The position numbers were made by a program, and so were the translations under genes. Positions 23,781-31,967 of a stretch of DNA of 64,000 nucleotides are shown piece by piece. Position 1 is the first letter of the stretch. Every line of letters starts with the position of its first letter. The notes under the pieces are model-generated. The model was not told the DNA's origin. It made no database searches and saw only the letters and a program-made list of their open reading frames with translations. This DNA comes from Streptomyces sp. SCL15-4 (GTDB taxonomy: Bacteria > Actinomycetota > Actinomycetes > Streptomycetales > Streptomycetaceae), in contig NZ_JAOBTQ010000001.1 of the NCBI RefSeq assembly GCF_033366695.1, forward strand, positions 7,192,001 through 7,256,000, given 5' to 3'.

Positions 23781-25700
23781 ATGTCCCGCGATCACCTCCA
23801 GCCGGCGCCCGCCGGCAGCGCCGAGGTCCCGTACCTCGACCTGCTGGCCCGCGACGCCTCCGTAGAGGCATTCGAGCAGCCCGTCCTGCGCGCCCGGGCC
23901 GCCGCCGAGCCGGCCGCCCGGATCGCCGCGCTGGAAGAGGCCAGACTGCTCGCCCTGCGCGTGCGCGCCGAGCTGGAGGGACGGCGACGGCGCGAGGCGG
24001 AACTCTCGGCGCTCTTCGAGACCGCCCACGACCTCGCCGGACTGCGTGACGTGGACGCCGTGCTCCAGGCGATCGTGCAGCGCGCCCGCTCCCTGCTCGG
24101 CACGGACGTCGCCTACCTCAGCCTCAACGACCCGGCCCGCGGCGACACCTACATGCGGGTCACGGAGGGCTCCGTCTCCGCCCGTTTCCAGCAACTGCGC
24201 CTCGGCATGGGCGAAGGGCTCGGCGGACTCGTCGCCCAGACCGCGCGGCCGTACGTCACCGACGACTACTTCGAGGACGGCCGCTTCCAGCACACACACG
24301 CCATCGACGCCGGCGTCCGCGACGAGGGCCTGGTCGCCATCCTCGGCGTGCCCCTGATGCTCGGCCCGCACGTGATCGGCGTCCTGTTCGCGGCGGACCG
24401 GCGGGCGCGGGTCTTCGAACGCGGGCAGATCGCCCTGCTCGGCTCCTTCGCCGCCCTCGCCGCGGCGGCCATCGACACCGCCAACCTGCTCACCGAGACC
24501 CGCTCCGCCCTGGCCGGCCTGGAGCGCGCCAACGAGATCATCCGGGACCGCAGCGCCGTCATCGAGCGGGCCTCGGAGGTCCACGACCGGCTCGCCGAAC
24601 TCGTCCTGCGCGGCGGCGGGGTGCACGACGTGGCCGCCGCCGTCTCCCAGGTCCTGGACGGCACCGTGACGTTCACCGAGGCCGCGGCGGCACCGGCCGA
24701 GGCGCTGGAGGCGTCCCGCGCCGAGGGACACGCCGTACGGCACGGCAAGGACTGGATCGCCGCCGTGGCCGCGGGCGGCGAACTCCTCGGCGCCCTGGTG
24801 CTGCGCGGCCACCCCGGCCTGGACCCGGTCGACCAGCGCACCCTGGAGCGGGCGGCGATGGTCACCTCCCTGCTGCTGCTCGCCCGCCGCTCCGCCGCCG
24901 AGGCCGAACAGCGGGTGCGCGGCGAGCTGCTGGACGACCTGCTCGACGCGCGCGACCGGGACCCGCGGCTGCTGCGCGAACGCGCCGGCCGTCTCCGGGC
25001 CGACCTGGACGCCACCCATGTCGTCCTCGCCGCCCGCCTCGACGGCCCGGCGGCCGACGCCGACGAGGAGGCCGCGGCCCGCCGCCGCCTGTGGTCCGCC
25101 GCCTCCCACCTCGCCGCCACCCGGCAGGGCCTGGCCGCGGCCCGCGACGGCGGCACCGTCCTGCTGCTGCCGCTCGACGCCGGGGACACCGCCACCGAGA
25201 TGGCCCGCCGCACCGCCCGCCACCTGGGCACGGCCGTCCACCAGCCGGTCACCGTCGGCGCCTCCGCACCCGTCACCGACCTCGCCCGGCACCCGGAGAC
25301 CGTCACCGCCGCCTACGCCGAGGGCCGCCGCTGCCTGGACGCGCTGCGCCTGCTGGGCCGGGCCGGGGACGGCGCGGCGGCCGAGGACTTCGGCTTCCTC
25401 GGCCTGCTCCTCGCGGGCGAACGGGACATCGCCGGCTTCGTCGAGCGGACCATCGGCCCGGTGGTGTCGTACGACGAACGGCGCGGCACGGAACTGGTGC
25501 GCACCCTCGATGCCTACTTCGAGGGCGGGACGAGCCCGGCGCGCACCAAGGACGCGCTGCACGTCCACGTGAACACGGTGGCCCAGCGGCTGGAGCGGGT
25601 GGGCCGCCTGCTGGGCGCGGACTGGCAGACACCGGCCCGCGCCCTGGAGATCCAACTGGCTCTGAGACTGCACCGGTTGGCGACGGCGGCACGCCACTGA
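23781..25700 (+). CDS. GAF-domain PucR/CdaR-type transcriptional regulator
   Basis: 639 residues from ATG 23781; a GTG two codons earlier is possible. Residues about 70-240 form a GAF domain (ALFETAHDLAGLRDVDAVL, LGMGEGLGGLVAQ, VAILGVPLML). A GGDEF-like middle region follows, then a C-terminal PucR helix-turn-helix with KDALHVHVNTVAQRLERV, the HxNT signature of HTH_30. Such proteins often activate an adjacent catabolic gene on ligand binding. It is 74 nt after the 3-hydroxybutyrate dehydrogenase gene, which is its likely target. Confidence 0.88.
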   Translation: MSRDHLQPAPAGSAEVPYLDLLARDASVEAFEQPVLRARAAAEPAARIAALEEARLLALRVRAELEGRRRREAELSALFETAHDLAGLRDVDAVLQAIVQRARSLLGTDVAYLSLNDPARGDTYMRVTEGSVSARFQQLRLGMGEGLGGLVAQTARPYVTDDYFEDGRFQHTHAIDAGVRDEGLVAILGVPLMLGPHVIGVLFAADRRARVFERGQIALLGSFAALAAAAIDTANLLTETRSALAGLERANEIIRDRSAVIERASEVHDRLAELVLRGGGVHDVAAAVSQVLDGTVTFTEAAAAPAEALEASRAEGHAVRHGKDWIAAVAAGGELLGALVLRGHPGLDPVDQRTLERAAMVTSLLLLARRSAAEAEQRVRGELLDDLLDARDRDPRLLRERAGRLRADLDATHVVLAARLDGPAADADEEAAARRRLWSAASHLAATRQGLAAARDGGTVLLLPLDAGDTATEMARRTARHLGTAVHQPVTVGASAPVTDLARHPETVTAAYAEGRRCLDALRLLGRAGDGAAAEDFGFLGLLLAGERDIAGFVERTIGPVVSYDERRGTELVRTLDAYFEGGTSPARTKDALHVHVNTVAQRLERVGRLLGADWQTPARALEIQLALRLHRLATAARH

Positions 25701-25754
25701 CCGGCCCCCGTACGGAGAGGCCGGCCGGCGTGCGCGTGGACCGTGTGTCGCGGG

Positions 25755-27131
25755 TCAGCGCGTCCGGGCCCGGGCGGCCGGACGCGCGCCGGAGGGCTCG
25801 CCGTCCTCGTCCGCGATCCGGCCCAGATCCCGGTGCCGCGTCTCGCGCGCGAGCCCTACGGCGACCAGGGTCAGCACCGCGGCGGCGATCACGTACAGCG
25901 CGATCGGGGTGGAGCTGTCGTAGTCGGAGAGCAGCGCGGTGGCGATGAGCGGGGCGGGCGCGCCGGCCGCCACGGAGGCGAACTGGGCGCCGATGGACGC
26001 ACCCGAGTACCGCATGCGGGTCGCGAACATCTCGGCGAAGAACGCGGCCTGCGGTGCGTACATGGCGCCGTGCAGCACCAGCCCGACGGTCACGGCCAGG
26101 ATCAGGTATCCGAACGAGCCGGTGTCCACGAGCGCGAAGAACGGGAACATCCACAGCCCGACACCGGCCGCGCCCAGCAGGTACACCGGCCGCCGCCCGA
26201 CCCGGTCGGACAGCGCGCCCCAGGCCGGGATGACGGCGAAGTGCACGGCGGAGCCGATGAGCACGGCGTTGAGCGCGGTCTGCTTGGAGACGCCGGCCGA
26301 GGTGGTGGCGTAGACGAGGATGAACGCGGTGATGACGTAGTAGCTGATGTTCTCCGCCATCCGCGCGCCCATCGCCACCAGTACGTCCCGCCAGTGGTGG
26401 CGCAGCACGGAGACCAGCGGCGGCTGCTCGTCCGCCTGGGCCCGCCGCGCCTCGGCCCGCTCCAGGGCCTCCTTGAAGACCGGGGATTCGTCGACGGAGA
26501 GCCGGATCCACAGACCGACGAGCACGAGCACCCCGGAGAGCAGGAACGGGATCCGCCAGCCCCAGCTGCCGAAGGCGTCGTCGGACAGTACGGCGGTGAG
26601 CAGCGACAGCACACCGGTCGCGAGCAACTGCCCGGCCGGCGCGCCGGTCTGCGGCCACGAGGCCCAGAAGCCGCGCCGCCGCGCGTCGCCGTGCTCCGAC
26701 ACCAGCAGGACGGCTCCGCCCCACTCGCCGCCGAGCGCGAACCCCTGCACCAGCCGCAGCGCGGTGAGCAGCACCGGCGCGGCGCTGCCGACGGTGGCGT
26801 GCGTGGGCAGCAGCCCGATCGCGAACGTCGCACCGCCCATCAGCACCAGGCTGAGCACCAGCAGCTTCTTCCGCCCCAGCCGGTCACCGTAGTGCCCGAA
26901 CACCAGCGCTCCCAGCGGCCGGGCGGCGAATCCGACGGCATACGTCAGAAACGACAGCAGCGTCCCGACGAGAGGATCGGAGCCCGGAAAGAACAACTTG
27001 TTGAACACCAGCGCGGCGGCGGAGCCGTACAGGAAGAAGTCGTACCACTCGATGGTGGTCCCGATGAGGCTGGCGGCGACGATCCTCGGGAGGCTGGCGG
27101 GGGGTGGGGGAGCGGTGGTTCCGGATGCCAT
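25755..27131 (-). CDS. MFS metabolite:H+ symporter (MHS family)
   Basis: 458 residues with twelve predicted membrane helices. The start is ATG 27131, with GAGGAAG 9 nt upstream. The early IEWYDFFLYGSAAALVF segment and the loop 2-3 motif GHYGDRLGRKK are characteristic of the MHS group (ShiA, ProP, KgtP, citrate carriers). A second GALSDRVGRRP motif occurs at the half-way repeat. Substrates are usually organic acids or osmolytes taken up with protons. Its position opposite the hydroxybutyrate dehydrogenase and its regulator suggests an organic-acid substrate, which is inference. Confidence 0.9.
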   Translation of the reverse strand: MASGTTAPPPPASLPRIVAASLIGTTIEWYDFFLYGSAAALVFNKLFFPGSDPLVGTLLSFLTYAVGFAARPLGALVFGHYGDRLGRKKLLVLSLVLMGGATFAIGLLPTHATVGSAAPVLLTALRLVQGFALGGEWGGAVLLVSEHGDARRRGFWASWPQTGAPAGQLLATGVLSLLTAVLSDDAFGSWGWRIPFLLSGVLVLVGLWIRLSVDESPVFKEALERAEARRAQADEQPPLVSVLRHHWRDVLVAMGARMAENISYYVITAFILVYATTSAGVSKQTALNAVLIGSAVHFAVIPAWGALSDRVGRRPVYLLGAAGVGLWMFPFFALVDTGSFGYLILAVTVGLVLHGAMYAPQAAFFAEMFATRMRYSGASIGAQFASVAAGAPAPLIATALLSDYDSSTPIALYVIAAAVLTLVAVGLARETRHRDLGRIADEDGEPSGARPAARARTR

Positions 27132-27284
27132 GTGCGCCACTTCCTCGTGTGCGGTGGGGACGGGTACCTGTCGGCACACGGTAGGAAGACGCAGGTCAGG
27201 GGCACATGTGGTGGGGCACCATAGTTCGGGGAGCGGGTATGCGTGCGGCCACCATGCCGGGGCGGGGAGGGGCGGTTCGAGGGC
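27132..27284. other. Upstream region of MHS gene
   Basis: Holds the promoter and ribosome site of the MHS carrier gene. With the adjoining transposase remnant it makes a 377-bp stretch (27132-27508) without an intact gene. Confidence 0.5.
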
Positions 27285-27513
27285 TCGGAAGCGGGCGAGA
27301 CCAGCACAGCTCCGAAATCCACCCCGCTCGCGGCGGCGCGGCCGCTCGCTCGGATTCGTTCTCACGGGCGGCAACACCAACGACTGCACTCGGTTCGAGC
27401 AGGTCATGACCGAGATCCGCGACGTCGTCGAACGCTGCTTCAACCGCCTCGAGCAATGGCGCGGCCCGGCCACCCGCTACGACAAGACCCGCGAGTCCAA
27501 GACGATCTCTAGT
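27285..27513 (+). pseudogene. IS5-family transposase remnant with internal deletion
   Basis: The frame from about 27349 reads GFVLTGGNTNDCTRFEQVM and then, without the normal catalytic middle part, DVVERCFNRLEQWRGPATRY and DKTRES. These are the central and C-terminal blocks of IS5-type DDE transposases, normally separated by about 60-70 residues. A frameshifted trace of the preceding block (S-K-I-H-like) is visible from about 27285. No start, no stop of its own and no terminal repeats were found. It abuts the 3' end of the minus-strand gene at 27509. Confidence 0.75.
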
Positions 27514-28021
27514 CCCGGATCCCCAGGTCTTCCCTCATCAGTGTCCGCATCGCTACCAGCCGGGGCTCCGCCTGCTTTACCTCGACGAGTAGGTGCTCTG
27601 CACTCTCGCCGTCACGCGCGAGGCCGCGGTCGATGCGCTTGGCCGCCGCGTCGATCTCGGCGAGCACCTTGTTGAGTTCTCGCGAGGACTCCATGATCCG
27701 CAAGGGGACGATCATTTGGGCTGCCGCGTAGCGGTCGCGGTACTCCCTGCGGGAATCCTCAAGACGGGTGCGGTCCTCCTCGGCATAGACGCCGTCACGG
27801 ATGCGGTGCAGGGCGTCCTTGAGGAGCGTGTGAAATTGCTCAGAGGCACGGTTCATGGCCGTGTATGCCTCTCGCCGCTCCTCGAAGGACCTTCTCCGGT
27901 CGGCGATTTCGGCCTCGGCGGCGCGTTCGCGGGCGTTGAGGCGTTGCGGGAGTACCGAGCCGAGAAGCGCTCCACCGAGGCCAGCCGCCGCAGTGATCGC
28001 GGTCGCTATCGCGTCTGACAT
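27509..28021 (-). CDS. Hypothetical membrane-anchored coiled-coil protein
   Basis: 170 residues. One N-terminal hydrophobic helix (AIATAITAAAGLGGALLGSV, residues about 4-23) is followed by 140 residues rich in charged heptads, such as ERAAEAEIADRRRSFEERRE, which should form a coiled coil. I recognise no family. TAGGGT lies 6 nt before the ATG, so the mRNA is probably leaderless. The 3' end abuts an IS5 remnant, and the last residues may have been altered by that event. Confidence 0.65.
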   Translation of the reverse strand: MSDAIATAITAAAGLGGALLGSVLPQRLNARERAAEAEIADRRRSFEERREAYTAMNRASEQFHTLLKDALHRIRDGVYAEEDRTRLEDSRREYRDRYAAAQMIVPLRIMESSRELNKVLAEIDAAAKRIDRGLARDGESAEHLLVEVKQAEPRLVAMRTLMREDLGIRD

Positions 28022-28027
28022 GCCCGG

Positions 28028-28033
28028 ACCCTA
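28028..28033 (-). promoter_or_regulatory. -10 hexamer TAGGGT, leaderless start of coiled-coil gene
   Basis: Ends 6 nt before the ATG at 28021. Confidence 0.5.
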
Positions 28034-28107
28034 TCGCCATCCGCACTGACGCGGCTTCGTCGAGCCGTTCACGGCAGGGACGGCAGTGGCGTTCACCGGG
28101 TTGCGGG

Positions 28108-28136
28108 TTGATCAACGCGGCCGGGCTTCGTACCCT
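28108..28136 (+). promoter_or_regulatory. Promoter TTGATC-17-TACCCT of ASCH gene
   Basis: The -35 TTGATC (28108-28113), an exact 17-bp spacer and the -10 TACCCT (28131-28136) form a SigA/HrdB-like promoter. The -10 ends 6 nt before GTG 28143, so transcription should begin at or next to the start codon. Confidence 0.65.
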
Positions 28137-28142
28137 CGCTCG

Positions 28143-28574
28143 GTGGGACCTGACGACCTTCCGGCCCTTGAACTCGCCTTCCCGGGTCCGGAACGTGACC
28201 GTGGTGTGGCGGCGATCCTGAGCGGTCAGAAGACCGCGCTCACGGGTCTCCTGGAGATCTACGAGCACGCGGGAGAGGCGGTACCGATGTCCGGTCAGCG
28301 ATTCTCGGTGCTGGATTCCGAAGGCCGTCCGGCCGTCACGATCGAGCTCGTCGACGTGCGCGTCGTACCCATGAAGGAGATCGACGACGACTTCGCGCGA
28401 GCCGAGGGGCGCGGCTACTGTGACGTGGCCGAGTGGCGGGCGGCCCACGAAGAGTTCTTCCGGAGCGATGGCGTGAGCGAGTACCTGGGACGCACCCCGG
28501 TCATCGATGACGACACTCTTGTCGTTGCGGAACGCCTCCGAGTGGTCGAGCCCTACGACTCGGATGGTCCGTGA
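28143..28574 (+). CDS. ASCH domain protein
   Basis: 143 residues from GTG 28143. The ASCH fold is indicated by LAFPGPERDRGVAAILSGQKTALTG near the start (the usual G-x-K-x-x-T motif seen as SGQKTALTG), then GQRFSVLDSEGRPAVTIEL and a W/F-rich C-terminal part. ASCH domains resemble PUA domains and are thought to bind RNA; some hydrolyse N4-acetylcytidine. The exact role is unknown. An ATG at 28086 is in frame but lies upstream of the promoter. Confidence 0.85.
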   Translation: MGPDDLPALELAFPGPERDRGVAAILSGQKTALTGLLEIYEHAGEAVPMSGQRFSVLDSEGRPAVTIELVDVRVVPMKEIDDDFARAEGRGYCDVAEWRAAHEEFFRSDGVSEYLGRTPVIDDDTLVVAERLRVVEPYDSDGP

Positions 28575-28864
28575 CCCGCGTCCGACTCGACGGGGGTCCG
28601 GGAGGATCGATCGGACAGGCCCAGGTGGGCTGCCCGGGGTCGCCGCGGGTGACGCGGCGCAGGACCGAACTCGGCGGAATCCCGCGGCCGGTCCAGCGCA
28701 CGGTGGTGCCCGTCCCGGCCGTGCTGCGATTTTCGGCACTTTACAGGGCCGCCGGCCCGGCGGGTGCTCTCCGTCCGATACCGCCGGGCCCGGGTTTTCT
28801 TGGGGGTTGCGGTGGGGCAACCGCGGGGGCGCAACTGTTGTCGGTTGCGGGGCAGCGGCTGCGG
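28575..28864. other. Intergenic region between ASCH and cellulase genes
   Basis: About 290 bp between convergent genes. No reliable gene; frames are low complexity. No clear terminator hairpin with a T-run was seen. Confidence 0.4.
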
Positions 28865-30664
28865 TCAGGCTGTGGTGCAGGTCCTGCCGCTGAGGGTGAA
28901 GGCGGTCGGGGCAGTGTTCGTGGCGCCCCTGTTGGCGATGAAACCGAGAGTGACGGAACCGCCGGCGGTGATGGTGTCGGTGTAGGAGGCGGGGATCACG
29001 CTCACGGAGCCGCCTGTCTGGGCGGGGGTTCCGCCCCACATGTTGTTGATGGTCTGGCCGTTGGCGAAGGTGAAGTCGAGCTTCCAGTTGCTGACGGCGG
29101 CGGCGCCGGTGTTGCGGATGGTGATCTCGCTCTGGAAGCCGCTTCCCCAGTCCCCCACCAAGCGGTAGCCGACGGAGCAGGTGCCCGCCGGGGTGCCGGT
29201 GGTGGTAACGGTAACGGTGGCCGAGCGGGTGGAGCGGTTGCCGGCCGCGTCCTTGGCGTAGACGGCGAAGGTGTAGGCCGTGTTGCCGGACAGCCCTGTG
29301 ACCGTGGCCCGGTTGGACGCCGAGTCGGCCACCCGCGTCTCGGTGCCGCCGGTGACAAGGACGACGTCGTAGCCGGTGACACCCACGTTGTCCGTGGAGG
29401 CCGCCCAGCTCAAGGTCGCGGAGGTGGCCGTCACCTCGGAGGCGGTGGGAGTCCCCGGAGCGGTGGGCGCAGCGGTGTCACCGCCGGGATCACCGGGGGC
29501 CTGGCTGAGCAGGTGCGCCTTGAACCCCTCACCGTAGGTGCTGGTCGGTGTGCCGTTCCAGTCCTCGATGAGCACATTGCCACCGCTGCAACCCCAAGGG
29601 TTCCAGGTCCAGGCCGTGTACCCGACCTTGTTGGCGTCCGCCCAGGCCATCACCTGGTCGATGTAGTCATGGGCGCAGGTGTTCTGACCGATCTCGCCGG
29701 CCTGGACCGGCACCTGGGCGGCGACCGCTCCGATGCTGCCGTCCCAGCACGCGGTGGTCACGCAGCCGTTGAAGTTGTAGGAGTGCCATGAGGCCATCAG
29801 ATTGCCGGTGGGGTCGGCCGGTTTGAATTCCAGCCACCGGCTCAGGTTGTTCGTCCACTCCAGACCGCCGGCCATGATCACGTTGGTGGCACCGGTGGCG
29901 CGTACCGCGTTGACGAGGGTCTGCATGCCCGCGACCGGGTAGGTGATCCCGGCGCAGGTGCCGCCGTCACGCAGACAGGTCCATGCGGCCGTGGCGTCGG
30001 ACCAGTTGTTGGCCGCGTCCGGGTACGGCTCGTTGAACAGGTCGAAGACGACCGCTCCGTTCCCCTTGAACATCGTGGCCACCTCGGACCAGAACGTGGG
30101 GGCGTAGCGCGCGTCCGGCATCGGCTTCTGACAGGTGGCCGCGACGTCCGGGCAGCCTCCGCCGGGTCCGGCGTACTCGCCCCAAGTCCAGTGCAGGTCG
30201 AGGATCACGTTGATGCCGTTGGCCACCAGGAGGTCCGCGTAGGTCTTGACCGCCTGCTGGTACGCCGCCGCGCTGGGCGCTGTCGGAGGTAAGTTCCCGG
30301 TGCCCAGCCAGCACTCCTCGTTCAGCGGGATCCGGACAGTGTTGATCTTCCATGCCTTCATCGCGTCGACGGCCGCCTGGTCCGTCGGCCCGTCGAATAT
30401 CTCCTTGCCCTGGACACAGCCGAACTCCCCGCCGGACCGGTTGACGCCCAGCGGGCGGAACGTGGAATTGGACCCGGTGACCAGGCGGTTGCCCGACACG
30501 TGCAGGGCCGGCGCCGCGGCGAGTGCCGATGCCCTGCCGTCTGCGGCGGACCGACCGGCCGCCGGCGAGGCGACCGCCGAGGCCGGGCCGGCGCATACGG
30601 CCACCGAACCCGCCATAAGCACTCCGACAACGCCGAAAGCCCGAAGGGCTCTTCGCATGCTCAT
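28865..30664 (-). CDS. Secreted GH5 cellulase with FN3 and CBM2 domains
   Basis: 599 residues from ATG 30664, with GGGAGAG 6 nt upstream. A signal peptide (MRRALRAFGVVGVLMAGSVA, with cleavage near ASA-VA) indicates secretion. The GH5 domain spans residues about 50-385; the acid/base Glu is in DLFNEP (about 212) and the nucleophile Glu in QAGEIGQ (about 324). A fibronectin type III domain (about 405-488) links to a C-terminal family 2 carbohydrate-binding module (about 495-599, GDWGSGFQSEITIRN), typical of Streptomyces cellulases that bind crystalline cellulose. A perfect CebR box lies 147 nt upstream, so induction by cellobiose is expected. Confidence 0.93.
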   Translation of the reverse strand: MSMRRALRAFGVVGVLMAGSVAVCAGPASAVASPAAGRSAADGRASALAAAPALHVSGNRLVTGSNSTFRPLGVNRSGGEFGCVQGKEIFDGPTDQAAVDAMKAWKINTVRIPLNEECWLGTGNLPPTAPSAAAYQQAVKTYADLLVANGINVILDLHWTWGEYAGPGGGCPDVAATCQKPMPDARYAPTFWSEVATMFKGNGAVVFDLFNEPYPDAANNWSDATAAWTCLRDGGTCAGITYPVAGMQTLVNAVRATGATNVIMAGGLEWTNNLSRWLEFKPADPTGNLMASWHSYNFNGCVTTACWDGSIGAVAAQVPVQAGEIGQNTCAHDYIDQVMAWADANKVGYTAWTWNPWGCSGGNVLIEDWNGTPTSTYGEGFKAHLLSQAPGDPGGDTAAPTAPGTPTASEVTATSATLSWAASTDNVGVTGYDVVLVTGGTETRVADSASNRATVTGLSGNTAYTFAVYAKDAAGNRSTRSATVTVTTTGTPAGTCSVGYRLVGDWGSGFQSEITIRNTGAAAVSNWKLDFTFANGQTINNMWGGTPAQTGGSVSVIPASYTDTITAGGSVTLGFIANRGATNTAPTAFTLSGRTCTTA

Positions 30665-31034
30665 CGCACTCTCCCTCAACGCACGTATATGACCGATCAC
30701 TCCCTATGGGACCGTCCGGCGAGAGACCGGCCGCAGAGCGGGTGCCACAGTGGGCAATGCGCCTCTGCCTGGCTGGATGACCTTCGATACCGCGCATGAC
30801 GCTGCGTCTATGGGAGCGCTCCCATGGACAGTGAGCGTAGACGCGCCGGGCAACCGGACGGAAGCTCCCTGCAGGACTTGTTTCCGATGTCGAACCCTGA
30901 GGCTTGCGAAGCGGGCAGAGGAGGGTGGTCGACGAGAGGGGGATGGGGGTGATTCATGCGCGCGACAAAAGTCCGAATGGCTCAGCCTCTGTACAAGTCC
31001 AGAGCGGTCGGCGGCTTCTGGACACCACAGGCCC
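30665..31034. other. Upstream region of the cellulase gene
   Basis: Contains the CebR box at 30811-30824 and presumably the cellulase promoter between the box and the start. No gene is convincing here. Towards 31034 it joins the truncated DinB remnant. Confidence 0.5.
30811..30824. promoter_or_regulatory. CebR operator TGGGAGCGCTCCCA
   Basis: This 14-bp perfect palindrome is identical to the consensus box of the LacI-family repressor CebR, which controls cellulose and cello-oligosaccharide use in Streptomyces and is released by cellobiose or cellotriose. It lies 147 nt upstream of the GH5 start. cebR itself is not in this window. Confidence 0.9.
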
Positions 31035-31422
31035 CCGGCACTGCCGTCCGGGTGGAGCTGCCTGGGGCTCGTCCAGCACCTCGCGCTCGATGTCGAGCGG
31101 TTCTGGTTCCGTGCCGTCGTCACCGGCGATCCCGCCGTCATCGAAGCCCTCGATGACATCGACGAGGCCTGGCAGGTGGCCCCCGACGTATCGCATACCG
31201 AGGTGCTCGACCGATATCGCGCGGAGGCGGACCTCACAAACACCGCCGTCGCCGCTGCCGGCGCGGACACCCCTCTGGCCTGGTGGCCCCTCCACCTCTT
31301 CGGCGAACCGCACTTGCACACCGTTCGGGACGTCCTGCTGCACGTCATCGCCGAGACCGCATGCCACGCCGGACGTCTCGACGCCGCACGAGAACGTATC
31401 GACGGCCGACACTTGATGGTTC
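31035..31422 (+). pseudogene. DinB/DUF664-family gene lacking its 5' part
   Basis: From 31035 the frame gives PALPSGWSCLGLVQHLALD, then VERFWFRAVV, LHTVRDVLLHVIAETACHAG and RLDAARERIDG, the middle and C-terminal parts of a four-helix DinB-like protein with its metal His residues (QHLALD; HVIAETACHAG). The first 50-70 residues and a start codon are missing, and the frame runs on without the usual stop. The deletion point is near 31035 and an IS481 remnant follows at once, so transposition damage is likely. Confidence 0.7.
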
Positions 31423-31439
31423 TGACCCGAACCCGACCG

Positions 31440-31625
31440 CGGCCCCGTGAAAGGGACGACCGCGCGGGTGGCGAAGCCGGCGTATTCCGTTCCGTCGCGG
31501 TGGTCCTTGCCGGGGCTGGAGGCCGCCCGGCCGAGAACCTTGTGGCCGCCGTCGGGGATGCGTCCGAGTTTCCTGACGTCGATGTGGACCGGCTCACCGG
31601 GCCGGTCGCGTGCGTAGCGGCGTAC
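31440..31625 (-). mobile_element. IS481-family transposase fragment
   Basis: Read on the minus strand, one frame gives RYARDRPGEPVHIDVRKLGR, IPDGGHKVLGRA and KDHRDGTEYAGFATRAVVPF. This is the region around the first catalytic Asp (VHIDVRK) of IS481-type integrase-fold transposases, whose usual form is RPGELVHVDxKKLG. Only about 60 residues remain; no intact ends were found. Confidence 0.75.
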
Positions 31626-31803
31626 GGGTGCCGATCCCGACCCGTGGCACGGATTCCGGACCCTGGTCGAGTGGATCTGTGACTCCCCGCGCGCAGCCGG
31701 GGCTTCGCCGACGCTTTCATGACGGCGTGCCCCGAGGCCGAGGACTCCGCCGCCGACGGTGAGGACCCTGTGCGCGGTCGGCGAACCGGCCCGCCGCGCC
31801 TAG

Positions 31804-31900
31804 GAGACCGGCCGGCTGCACCCCGGCTTCGTCGTGGACGACCTGATCCTCATGCTCATGGCCCACCGGGGCTCCGAGAACGCCGCACCAGAGACGGGAG
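31804..31900 (+). pseudogene. Possible TetR C-terminal scrap
   Basis: After an in-frame TAG the frame reads ETGRLHPGFVVDDLILMLMA, which resembles the end of TetR regulators (HPxFVxDDLxLMLMA). Only about 30 residues can be matched by eye, so this is a weak call. Confidence 0.35.
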
Positions 31901-31967
31901 CGCCTGCACCGCTGCCGTCGGCACCCCGCCTACGACTCACGCACTCGCCCGGCTCGCTGTGCATCCG

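Larger units (their letters stand above)
31423..31967. other. Remnant-filled region without an intact gene
   Basis: Holds the IS481 fragment and a short TetR-like scrap; 31626-31800 shows nothing recognisable. Confidence 0.5.
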
